From the NCBI RefSeq assembly GCF_000485595.1, contig NW_014577258.1:552331-587259 (forward strand): 34,929 bases of DNA. Reading direction: 5' to 3'. The stretch comes from Priapulus caudatus. Taxonomy: Eukaryota > Priapulida > Priapulimorpha > Priapulimorphida > Priapulidae. The notes under the pieces were generated by a model. It had not been told where the DNA came from and made no database searches. It saw only the letters and a list, made by a program, of their open reading frames with translations. Positions 22,801 to 32,600 of this stretch are shown here, in pieces (the first letter of the stretch is position 1; every line of letters starts with the position of its first letter). A program made the translations under genes and the position numbers.

Positions 22801-25800
22801 CGAGCTGTCCACTGAGCAAAACAAGTTGAATTTACGTAACGACATAGTTAATATATATACATGGTCGCTATTTTTTACTAAGTACGGGAAGGTTTGCGGT
22901 GCAGTCGGTTTATTATTGTGATCTGGGATGGATTTCAGGATTTTGCTACGTGGAGTTCGATGACCCTGAATCCCTCCGGGAAGCACTTACTTACGATTCA
23001 GCGGTAAGTATTCAGTGTGATAATCACATGCTGAGTTTCTCTAGGCACAGCTGTGGTTCTCAGTGACATATCTTAGATTCAGTGCAGAATGGTAGCTGGC
23101 TATGGGATTAACACCCATGTGGCATTGTGTTCATGATCAATTGTCTTGTGACTTTATTTTGAATTCTTTATATCACTCACCGTGAAACATGTGCATATGT
23201 CACTTGATATATTCATAACATAATTCTCGTGCAAGTGCTTGTGTACAATCCCCCCCCCTCCCCACACAGACAGTCTTGGCACTCTTCCCACAATGAATCC
23301 TCCTAAGGAGATACATTGGCAACGTTTTATCACACGCAATGTACCATATATTCCTATTGATTAAACATGAAACTTAAAATTTTAATGCGATGAATGAGTT
23401 CAATGAATGATGGCCAATAACGATAGCTATAATGCATCTCCTAACTAGATGCACATGCAGATACTTTCAAGTGTGAAGGATGAATTCGAAGTGACATCAC
23501 TCGTCAACGTTAGCATGGCCCCTGCGTGTGTGTCGGCTATCGTTTGCCTTCCAGCTGTTTGAGGAGAAAAACATTCGAGTGGACATTGCCGGTGGCCGCC
23601 AGAAGCGAGATGGCGGGTTCGATCGCGGCGGGCGCGGAGGACGCGGCGGGGACAGAGGCGGCCGAGGAGGAGGTGAGTGCACTTAAATCGCTTGCACGTA
23701 GTCTCGTTCGCGGCGTTTCGGATGCTCGTTGGGAGTGAATTGCTTAGGTTTTGCAACGTCTGCAGACCTGCCAACCTTTACTATTTTTTCGTATTCCTTA
23801 CGAATTCCATGATGTTTCTACGAATGTACGATCAAACTGAAAAACTTACGATTTTTTACGACTTGTGAAAATTAATGTTTTTTACATTGTGAGCCGAGAA
23901 ATATCTGGCGATTGTGGGCGCAGCCATATTGGATCACACGTTCCCGTTGTTCTCGCGTGATCTAGAGTTAGTCCCATCATTCATTGCGCGCATGCATAAC
24001 ATACAAACAAAATGGCGGCCTGCTGCAAGAAAAGAAAAGCCTTACTATTTTCATGAATCACAGGTTGGCAGGTCTGCGTCTGTGATATGGAACTGGAAGG
24101 TGACTGGGCAGAACCTGGGGTCATCCTTCAAAGCTTCTGGTTTGCGTGTACAGTCAACTGGCTCATCAAATCCATGCTGACTGTAATAAAATAGGTTGTT
24201 GTTGACGTTGTTCTTGTTGCTGTAATAGTCTGGTTGTTATGTGTGTATGAATGGTATTTGTGCAGTAGGTGTCAAAAAACACCAATTGATGTGTGTTATT
24301 GCTGCAAACAAGAAAGTGTTTGAGTGTGACCTTGCGGAGAGACATAGCTAAGTTGTGCTTGAGTCATTGAAGTAAGTCCTTCCATAGGTACTTAGATCTC
24401 GAGTATTAGTACGTAAAACGAGGGGCATCTAGACTTGGCGGCCATACTTGCATATTTGCAGGCGATTACAGAGGTAATCAAGGGAGAGGTGGAGACCAGG
24501 GTGATTATGGTGACAGAAGTAAGTCCCCTGACCATTCTGCCACAGTAGCAGATGACTAAAGACATTTCACTGTAAAACTTTTTCGTTTTAATCTGGATTA
24601 ATCTTCTCCCGTCTGTGCTGTTGCTTTCCGTGCAGGTATGTCTCAGGGTTCTCCCTCCCCCCAGGAGTTTCAGAAGGCATGTCATTTATGGGCGGGTGGG
24701 GGAGGGCACGGGACAGGGTTGTACCAATTGGAGTCAATTACACATTACAATAAGCGGTCCTAATTCCACAGGTGAACTTGATCTGTTCAGAGATGTCTAC
24801 ATCACTCTGTAACAAACAGAGCATGACTGTGTTGAGATTGTCATAAGTAAACGCTGCTGGAAATTAGAGCATGTCAGAGGATTTGTGGGAGGTCGCAAAT
24901 GAGCTTCAGCTGTTACAGGCATGTAAGACCCGACATGTGTTAAAGGTCTGGGTAGACCTCTATGTCCAATGCTTCCTTGGCCAGTTCTGTGTTTCATTCA
25001 CAATGTTCTGACGTTCAGTGAAACACTGAATACGTAGCTAACCATGTGTAATTAATAGACTACTAATAATAGGCTGGATCATAGTCCTCCCTGTTATAAT
25101 TTTTCTGTTATTAAGGGCCTGTTTGTTTGGGACAAAACTGTCTGATCCTCCTGGGTCACTTGATCCTGATCTCCACCAAACAAATGCAAATGCGCCTCCA
25201 ACGGGTCCACTGTCGTGACCACGTGGGATGGTTCGTAACTAGCAACAACCGGTGATTGGCTGAGCCGCGTGCCGCCATATTGGATCCTTCTCCGAATCAA
25301 ACTCGCCAGCGGGGTCAACAATTTGTGATCTGGATCAGTGCTCTACCCAAACAAACACAGACTGAGACGTCCTGTAGACTATATGCTTGTACAATTACAA
25401 TGCAATTTGTTCCTGTTGGTGGCAGTAGGTGGCGCTGGGAGCAGGAAGCTGGGTCAGGGCCTCATCTGCGAGGACATTTAAAAGACTGATTTCTTCTTCA
25501 ATTCGCTGCGTTGTAGGATACAGTGACCGCGGTAGTGACCGCGGTGGTGGTAACCGTGGCTACCGGGATGATGGGCCGCCTCGGGACCGTTATGACGGAG
25601 GGATGCGCGGCGGCGGTGGCCGCGGAGGCGGAGGCGGAGGCTACGATAGGGGCGGGGGGCGCGGCGGCGGCGGCGGCGGCTACGAACGGGGAGGATGGAA
25701 TAGCCGGGATGATCGAGGCGGATACAGCGCCAGGCCGCCGCCTTCGTACGACGAACCGAGGGAGGCGACAGCAGGTGAGCGTACGGATGCCGAGAGACGG

Positions 25801-26190
25801 TGACCGCGGCAACGCAAGCGGCCGTCGTAGAAGCCACGAGCGTGCGGCCAGCCCGAAACCGTATCCCCTCAATAAATTTGCTCCCGATAATTTACTTACT
25901 GGATGTCAACTACGTAGCCGCACTGCTGATGTGTTTAGAACATTCATACGAGCTACCCCTGCTTGAGCTAACATCGTGCAATGCTCTTGTTTACAGAGGA
26001 GCTGGAAAATCGCCCCAAGCTGAAGCTCGCGCCGCGCTCGGTGAAGGAGCCCGTCAACGCGCCGGCGGCGGGGCGTAACGCCAGCATATTTGGCAGTGCA
26101 AAGCCTAGGGACGAGCGAGCGTATGAGGAGAGGAAGCGGCGGGAGAGCGAGGGCAGTGGCGGCAAGGGCGAGGGCGAGGCCGGCCACTGA
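19880..26190 (+). CDS. EIF4H: EIF4H: eukaryotic translation initiation factor 4H (RRM protein)
   Basis: Eight coding exons: 19880-19938, 21706-21817, 22725-22773, 22939-23003, 23555-23672, 24462-24518, 25517-25774 and 25997-26190. They sum to 912 nt, 303 aa (human eIF4H about 248), and all phases agree. Residues 1-28 form a Gly/Ser/Arg-rich lead. An RRM spans about 31-108, with PTEPPYTAFVGNLP carrying RNP2 (FVGNLP, 36-41) and KGFCYVEF carrying RNP1 (73-80). A long RGG/YDRGG-rich region follows in exons 5-7. The C-terminal exon has the eIF4H/4B family block RPKLKLAPR...NASIFGSAKPRDE. In the cytoplasm eIF4H stimulates eIF4A helicase activity during scanning. eIF4B shares the RRM and SIFG motif but has a much longer C-terminus, so EIF4H is preferred. 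Confidence 0.93.
20290..20525. repeat. Imperfect inverted repeat with GTACC motifs in EIF4H intron 1
   Basis: The left part CCTGGGTACTGCCGGAACGT and GTACCCTGGTAACTATCT pair with right-side complements near 20453-20515 (AGATAGTACCAGGGTAC, GGACCGTACCCAGG). A related GGTACCGGTACCG motif lies at 20095-20107. It looks like a foldback MITE, but the ends are not sharp and no TSD is evident. Confidence 0.55.
20681..20988. repeat. Dispersed 0.3-kb repeat, copy 2 (EIF4H intron 1)
   Basis: This is the inverted copy of 6641-6946, matching from GCACAAATCTGAA to TGGATTTGTTGA with scattered substitutions and few indels. It is non-coding. Confidence 0.85.
21048..21106 (+). repeat. tRNA-like sequence, probable SINE head or tRNA pseudogene
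   Basis: An A-box-like stretch (TAGCCGCACGCGTAGAGCAC) is followed about 25 nt later by GGATCGAATCCC, one mismatch from the B-box core GGTTCGAATCC. Spacing fits a tRNA-type internal promoter. The cloverleaf is not complete and T-rich sequence follows directly, so I read it as a tRNA-derived SINE or pseudogene, not a working tRNA. Confidence 0.5.
22220..22661. mobile_element. hAT-like MITE in EIF4H intron 2
   Basis: Ends are GGGACAGTGATTTTCCG and CGGAAAATCACTGTTCC, with GGAAAACGG/AACGGAAAA sub-repeats inside both ends. TCAATATA occurs at 22212-22219 and 22662-22669. The left copy abuts the TIR and the right copy is separated from the last TIR base by TA. CAGTGATTTTCC-type ends with an 8-bp TSD suggest hAT. 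No transposase frame. Confidence 0.83.
23763..24076. mobile_element. MITE with CAGACCTGCCAACC ends in EIF4H intron 5
   Basis: Left CAGACCTGCCAACCTTTACT and right CAGGTTGGCAGGTCTG are inverted. The direct repeat CGTCTG abuts both ends (23757-23762 and 24077-24082). 314 bp, with TTACGA-type sub-repeats near the left end. The end sequence is hAT-like, but the TSD I can see is 6 bp. Non-coding. Confidence 0.83.
25116..25362. mobile_element. MITE with CTGTTTGTTTGGG ends in EIF4H intron 6
   Basis: Left CCTGTTTGTTTGGGACAAAA is matched by right TACCCAAACAAACACAG, and CTGATCC/GGATCAG pairs lie just inside. About 247 bp. No clean TSD was found. Non-coding. Confidence 0.7.
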
Positions 26191-26405
26191 ATCGAACACG
26201 TGGCATAGCGCTGGTAGGTGAACACTAAGCTGCCATTGGCGTGGGGCCTGTTTTCAGAAACAAAAATTTCCCTAACATTAGCATTAACATTGATTTTTTT
26301 CTCGTAGGCTGTTGACAAAAGCAGGGTAAAGTTACGATTGTCTTGTATGGAGTGTATAGAGGTCCTGTCTACAAGAAAGAGTTAATGTTAAGAGTAACGT
26401 CAGTA

Positions 26406-26676
26406 AGGCCAAAACAAAATATAGGTGTGGTTACGGTTTCCCGACCGACCCTATTTATTCCCAGCGACCCTAAACATTTTATTCAGTTTTAAAAATTTTA
26501 AAAGAAAATTTTAATTTAAAATTTTTTAAGTTCCTTCTTCAAAAGGCACAACGCACATCCTTCGGACATGGTTCGTAAATAAAATATTTCAAGAAAATAA
26601 AATGTTTTCTCTACCTACCTACCCTATTTTTTTTTCGTCATGTAACGGTAACCACACATATATTTTGTTTTGGCCT
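26406..26676. mobile_element. MITE, copy 2, nested in the 26243-26713 element
   Basis: 271 bp, opposite in orientation to 5533-5821. Ends are AGGCCAAAACAAAATATAGG and TATATTTTGTTTTGGCCT, close to perfect inverted repeats. It contains AATAAA at 26578-26583 and 26596-26601 on the plus strand. Confidence 0.87.
26578..26601 (+). terminator. Candidate EIF4H polyadenylation signals (two AATAAA) inside a MITE
   Basis: These are the first AATAAA hexamers I find after the EIF4H stop (about 390-410 nt downstream). Both belong to the nested MITE. Use is inferred from position only. Confidence 0.35.
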
Positions 26677-26713
26677 AACGTAAAGACTAATTTTGTTTCA
26701 AACAACAGGCCCC

Positions 26714-27439
26714 AATTTGAGTATTAGAGCAGGCTGGGTCAGATTGGTACTAGAGGTGTTGCTGGAGGCAGTACGTGACTCATAATTTTGCTACATCGTT
26801 TCAGGGTGTCAGTCAGCATGACGTCGATTTGCTCGCTGCTAGCCGAATCTGGTTTAGGATGTTTGGAGAATCATTGCAAGATTTAGTGATTTTTTTGTCA
26901 TAATGTTGCTTGTCGTATGAGCTGTGCAGGACAGTCTCCAACACATTTACCTACAGACAAGCACTCGTAACTACAAGGATGGTGGCATTTCCTCTGGCTT
27001 ATTTTGTATAGCACATTTTCACTTCTGATCACTTGTGATTTAAGGGCACATTTCAATCGCCTATTCACCGATTCCTCGTATAAACTCGTCGTCGAAAGTT
27101 CTGATGACAGATCAATTTTTAAACAAATTTTAGAAACTAAAATGTGCTATTGCAATTGTGCTGTGCAGAGGAGAAGTTACAAGTTGTCGACCACCGTTAT
27201 GTATTTTACAGGTTTGCTGTAATTGTAGCAGTGCGCGTGCACGATGTGCCATGTCTTGTCAAAAAATTGCTGCCTTGGCACCACTATTAAACAGCATGTA
27301 GTATGCCCCTCCATCTGAAAACGATGCAGCTGCTTTGCAGTCCCTGGGCCAAACATACGCTACCTTCTGTACTTCTTCTTGGTCTACGCGGGGAGCCGCC
27401 TACTGTCGACAGTGTGTAGTTCAGTGTTGCGCGCGCAAC
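26714..27439. other. Intergenic DNA, no gene recognised
   Basis: The first ~50 bp (AGAGCAGGCTGGGTCA...GGTACTAGAGGT) match 34290-34322, so they are part of a dispersed repeat. A 72-codon plus-strand frame at 27004-27222 has no family character. Confidence 0.5.
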
Positions 27440-28069
27440 ACCGGGCTTATTCTGTTGGTAGTGTTGAAGGGTGTTAATTAGTTGTGAATGTTTAACACAG
27501 GCCCGGTGTGATGTATTTTTTGGCAGTGTGTGTACAATGGTGTTACTTAGGCTTGGATGTGTTTGTTAAAGTCACCATATGGTGTAAAGCTGTCAGCAGT
27601 ATATGTTAAAGGCGGTTTTACGTAGGCTTGAGCGCATTTAACAGTGGCAACCACATGGTGTATTCTCTCGTAGTGTGTAAGACTTGTGTTACTTAGGCGT
27701 GAGTGTTTAATACAGGCGCCACCTGGTGCATTTTGACAGCAGTGTGTTAGTCTCTCGTAGGCTTGAACACGTTTGACGGCAGCAGCACCTGGTATATTCT
27801 ATTGGCAGTGTGCCGACGTCACTTTTGCTTGAATGTCTTTTGCAGGTGTGACTTGGTTTATTGTGTCACAGTAGTCACCTGTTGTATTCTGTGTTTAACA
27901 CTAAGTTAACTGGTGCATGCTGTGCTCAACACAGTAAATGACCTGGTGTATTCTGTGTTTAATACAGTAGTCTACTGGTGTATTCTGCATTTAACAGGGT
28001 ATTTGACTGGTGTATTCTGTGTTTAACACAGTTAGTCACCTGTTGCATTCTCTGTTTAATACAGGCCAC
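27440..28069. repeat. Two-level degenerate minisatellite
   Basis: From 27876 to 28069 there are six 32-33-bp units of the form ACTGGTGTATTCTGTGTTT followed by AACACAGTAGTC; most contain the palindrome TGTGTTTAACACA or a variant of it. From about 27440 to 27875 a longer, more degenerate unit of about 65-75 bp recurs about six times, sharing TTAGGCTTGA...TTTAACA...CACCTGGTGTATTCT. The short unit looks derived from part of the long one. Non-coding. Confidence 0.8.
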
Positions 28070-28435
28070 AGAATGTTGTTCATAAAACCGCTTCATCATA
28101 ACTGATATCGCACACATGTAGTACATGTGCAGAATTATTTTTAATTTAATTCATCTCTCCCTCTTGATCTATAAACGATAAACTTCGGACGTCCATGTTA
28201 CAAGGGCAGAAGATGTGCTCTGTTTAGTGTGAGGATGGAGGGGCTAGCAGGGCACACATGCCTGGCACTAAGTTCTACATCTTGTTTGATATCCCCACCT
28301 TTGGGAGGGGAAGCATTGCCGACTTTTCATGGAAGTTTTGTATATTGCTGTACAATGCCCATTAAAAGCTCTCGGTATATATTTTATTGAGGACTTTCTT
28401 GTTTTAGTTGCGTCACAGGTTGATCTGATCGGTCT

Positions 28436-28830
28436 CTGAATAGATGAGGGTGGGTACAGGGGGGCGGGGGTACGGGAGACGAGAGGATGGGGCGGGAGAT
28501 GGGAGAAAAGGGGGAGGGGAAGGAGTGGGAGTAGTGAGGCCAGTGGGCGGGAGGATTGAGAAAAAGAGAGAGAGAGTAGACTAAGTGGAGAAAAATAAAA
28601 AAAATCCATAGCATGAGAAAATACATTGTACAGGATTAATACATTTATTACGCAAACTGTCAGAGAAACTAAGTGACATTCAAAAAAGAAAATGCAAAAT
28701 ATATAGGATCCTGGAGGTGTTGAGGGAGGGAGATAGCAGGACAGGCGAGGGAGGTGGCAGGAGAGGGGAGGGAGGCGGGAGGAGAGGGGAGGGAGGCGGG
28801 AGGAGAGGGGAGGGAGGCAGGAGAAAGACA
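28436..28830. repeat. Purine-rich G-tract repeats
   Basis: G-rich stretches with many GGG runs lie at 28449-28560. At 28740-28818 a unit of about 20 bp (GGAGGCGGGAGGAGAGGGGA) is repeated three to four times. The complement encodes artefactual Pro/Ser/Leu repeats. Regular G3 runs could form G-quadruplexes. AT-rich sequence separates the two blocks. Confidence 0.85.
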
Positions 28831-28905
28831 ACCCCCTGTACCACCTCCCATAGATGATTGAACAGATTGCTACATGATTAATACCAGTTTTGCTTAAATT
28901 GCATG

Positions 28906-28911
28906 TTTATT
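28906..28911 (-). terminator. Candidate LRWD1 polyadenylation signal (AATAAA)
   Basis: A minus-strand AATAAA lies about 740 nt downstream of the LRWD1 stop. If used, the 3' UTR would include the 134-bp tandem duplication. Position is the only support. Confidence 0.35.
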
Positions 28912-29096
28912 AAGAAAATAATGCTTCACACTTACATAGGTACAGACAAACATGATTTCTTCATCGAAGAAGTTTGCACGCCTTGAACTTTCAAACACAG
29001 TTCTCCGTGATAAAAACACAATACAAAATGAACTAACAATGCATAGCACCAAGTGTTTTAGTGAAATCAACCTGGTCTTCCTTCCGAAGTGGCAAT

Positions 29097-29371
29097 AACT
29101 AAATATGCATTACAAGCATGATATGAACGGTCTAAATGAATAGTTGTTACGCCTTTTCTTGATGCCATGCTACACAACTATTGCTTTCTAAACAATATTA
29201 ACACTTTCTACAAACAAATAACTGATATATAACTAAATATGCATTACACGCATGATATAAACGGTCTAAATGAATAGTTTTTACGCCTTTTCTTGATGCC
29301 ATGCTACACAACTATTGCTTTCTAAAAAATATTAACACTTTCTACAAACAAATAACTGATATATAACTAAA
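29097..29371. repeat. 134-bp tandem duplication (two copies plus 7 bp)
   Basis: Units begin AACTAAATATGCATTAC at 29097 and 29231, and a third partial start is at 29365. The copies differ at only a few positions, so the duplication is recent. It lies downstream of LRWD1, perhaps in its 3' UTR. Confidence 0.95.
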
Positions 29372-29651
29372 TTGAGCCCCGTGACACCAAAGTCTGTGCG
29401 AGTCTAATCACCCCATCAAACGACTTAAAAAGGAAAGTAAACGAATGTATCTAAAGCATCGAAGAACAATTCAGGTAAAACATAAAAACTTAAAATGTTC
29501 AATGACTATAAATCTTGCTAATCGTTCTGGCGAATGGATAAAAAACCCGTAAACGCTATTAATCTTATGTCAGACGACAGATGCGTGAAAGACTCCGCTT
29601 GGAAATATGTCTAGCAGATGTGCTATGTCTTGCAGATATGTTTGTCACGTA

Positions 29652-32600
29652 CTAGAAAGGATCATTGCCAGCACTTGGATTCACAGCACCATACAAGCAG
29701 ACGACATTGTTGTTGGTTCCCGCGACAATGTGCTTACCGCTCGTATCTATGGCAACAGCGTTGACGACAATCTGTAAATGCAGACAGGCTTGAACACGTC
29801 TCTACTCGCTGAGACCCAATGATCGCGCTGTTTGAAAGAGCGCACCTCTGGCTACACACTACAGCTTATGGCCTAAGATAAAATATTGTTGCTTGTTAGT
29901 CCCCTTTTACTGACCCGACTCGCCAACAAAAACGCCGTGCGCGCTACTCGACAGCAGTTTTATTTGGGCGTCGATAAAACAAAACAAAAAAATTATTTTG
30001 TTTCGCCAAAAGAAAAATTTTAATTTCGTCGTAAACAACTACATACCACAAACAGGATAATTACAATATACATACACGCATCTTGTCAAACACAAAAAGA
30101 TTTTCCCTACCTACCTAGCTCCGTACCTGAGAGCCGAAGTAGGTAAAGGGAAACAAACATTTTTTAAAGGTGGCCCTTATCTAAGCAATCAGGTTGTATG
30201 CATGCTAGTGGGAACCACGTTTGGTGATTTTCTATTTTATGCAATCTCCCGAGTGTAATAATGAATTTGGTCTCCTTAAAATTGCCTTGCTTTTGTCGAT
30301 ATACATACCAAAAACAGCTTGCACATCAAAAATGAATATGAGTATTTAGAAAGGCATTCACACAATGGCAGCATCGTAGCTTTTAAAATTTTAAATAGAA
30401 CATTTTTTGGCTGACGTGAGCAACACCTTCAGTCCATCGGTTCCAACCTACCTCGTCTGTTTCGAGCACGTCTGCCATCTGCTCGCTATCTTCTCCCTTC
30501 TGAAGTTGAACTTGTGGCCAACTAATAATCTGCAAGATTAAAAATCCTGTTAAACAGCCATCAAACACGGGGATGATCCAACCATATCACATAACAACCG
30601 CACACACAATTAACTTCACAGAAGCAAATAGCATTTGCAAGTGATGACGACAGATAGCAACAAAACGATGGAATACGAGGAGCAATAAAAGCAATGACCA
30701 TTACAGCAGGAGAGAAAGGCAGGAGACTGTGCTAGGATTAGGTGTAGGTGTAGCCGAGGCGCATCGAGCAATCTGTTCTCTTACAGCAGACGGTGAGAGC
30801 ACTTCCTCGTAACGTAGCTTCGACGTTCGCTGGAACGGTGTCGTGTTGTAGAGCCACAGCTGCCCCTGGTTATCACCACACACCAGCAGTCCTGCTTCTG
30901 TAAGGATTAAACGCCTGTAATAATTATGAACGAATTATACTTACAATCGGTCAGTGATAGGTACCACCAGAATTTCAGAGGGTGAAGCAAAACCATACTT
31001 ACACCAGTATAGCGATTGATAGCATTGAAATTCGTTCGCTTTTGCCATCATGGCTGAACGACGTTCGACATTCCTTTATGACGTGTCAGATATTGCATGT
31101 GTGTATGCACACATGCACACGAGCATCGACTTTGTGTATTCTTTCCTACTTCTACCTAAATCTGCAGCAGTGCATACCTGATCCTGCACAGCTGATGTAG
31201 ATTTGTTCAGTGTCAGCCCACTCCAGCTGTGCAATCGGTCGCACTGCCACGCTCTTCACTTGCCTCTCCCTCCTCTCTAGCGTCTCGCTCATGCGCCACA
31301 GGTAGATGCAGCCTTGCCGTGCAATCTTTGTAGCTAGCAGCAATATGGAAAAGGTCCAGGGTTTAACTTAACCTCGACACCTCCTGCCACCATCCTTAAC
31401 CACCGTGCTTTGTCGTGATACGTACATCAGATAGTGATGTCCCGATGATCGATTATAATAGAATAATAGTCAGTTGCTTAGACGTTAGCAGCAACTGACT
31501 AAGCATTCAATGATGAAAATAAATAATAGATTATAAAAATGAAAAAATATTTTAAATGAAATTTGCAAACATAACATAGTTTTATGTGTTTGAGGCAGCA
31601 AATCTAACCTACACCAAACATAAGCAAGTATAATACTGTTACATAGCTTTTAGAATATTGTATTATATATGATATATGACATATTTACATGTCTGGTAGC
31701 CGCAATCAATAACGTTCAACCGATTATCTTTGATCATCGATCGGTTGGGTGCAACCGATGATCGATTCATGATGAAATTCCAACCGATTCCCATCACTAA
31801 CATCAGAGGAGCAAAAGCACGCACTGTACAATTTTACTTTAATTTCTCCAGCTTATGCAGTTATGCACTCGAAATGATTCCTTCCACAATAAACAAGTCA
31901 CAACTACACGTAGCCACTCACCGATCACGTCATCAGATACCATTGCTAACCCATCAACATACACAACCCCAGTCTCGCCATCATTGTTGTTGCCCACTTC
32001 AACTTGTCCAGGCAACTCCACGTCAAAATCTGGCAACCTGCCAAAGGTACAATCTAAGTAACCACAGCAGGAAGACCATTAATTGTACCACAACTCTGGT
32101 CTGGACATAAGAGTGCGGACCCCCATTTTCACAACTCGCGCTTCATTTTGCATGAACTCGGAATCCAACTTGGCTGCAATGTCAAGTGCTGTTTAACAGA
32201 AACACGTCGCAGTGCTTGATCAACAGCCCATACGACTCGCTCTTGTTGTGCCTAGCTACATTCTCTTGACACTCACAGCTGCCTGCATGCTCTATGAAAT
32301 CGTCACGCGATACTGAGCGCCAGGGTAAAAAATACACGGGAGCGATGAGCGATTCGCTCTTCAAACCTCCGAAATCGCTACCGTGAGACTCAAAATAGCT
32401 CCCGTAAAATTTTTGACAAGAGCTATTTTTTCCACAAACTTAAAAAAGAGCTCCCGTGAAAAAAAAGTTTTTCCCTGCTGAGCGCACTACCTGTGGGCGT
32501 TCGTATGCTGGCCGTCTTCCAGGTCGGATTCCAGATCCGCCATGTGCCAAACGCTGCAGTAGTCCTCGCAGGCAGCAATCAGGTGACTAGTGGCAGTGCA

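Larger units (their letters stand above)
26243..26713. mobile_element. MITE with GGGGCCTGTT ends, interrupted by a second MITE, downstream of EIF4H
   Basis: The left end GGGGCCTGTTTTCAGAAACA and the right end (reverse strand) GGGGCCTGTTGTTTGAAACA form TIRs. The MITE at 26406-26676 is inserted inside it, so the host element is the older insertion. Relatives of this family lie at 5822-6000 and 34239-34325. It begins 53 bp after the EIF4H stop codon, so it is probably in the 3' UTR. Confidence 0.75.

Noticed and set aside
25478-25966. Long alternative frames over EIF4H exon 7 (Ala/Thr-rich plus, Arg/Pro-rich minus)
   Set aside because: They are shadows of the RGG-coding exon; only one frame gives continuous eIF4H homology.
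27004-27222. 72-codon plus-strand frame between EIF4H and LRWD1
   Set aside because: No similarity to known proteins and no supporting splice or promoter signals; consistent with chance.
28268-28831. 187-codon minus-strand Pro/Ser/Leu-rich frame
   Set aside because: The repeated SRLPPLS pattern is the translation of the ~20-bp purine minisatellite and flanking AT-rich DNA.
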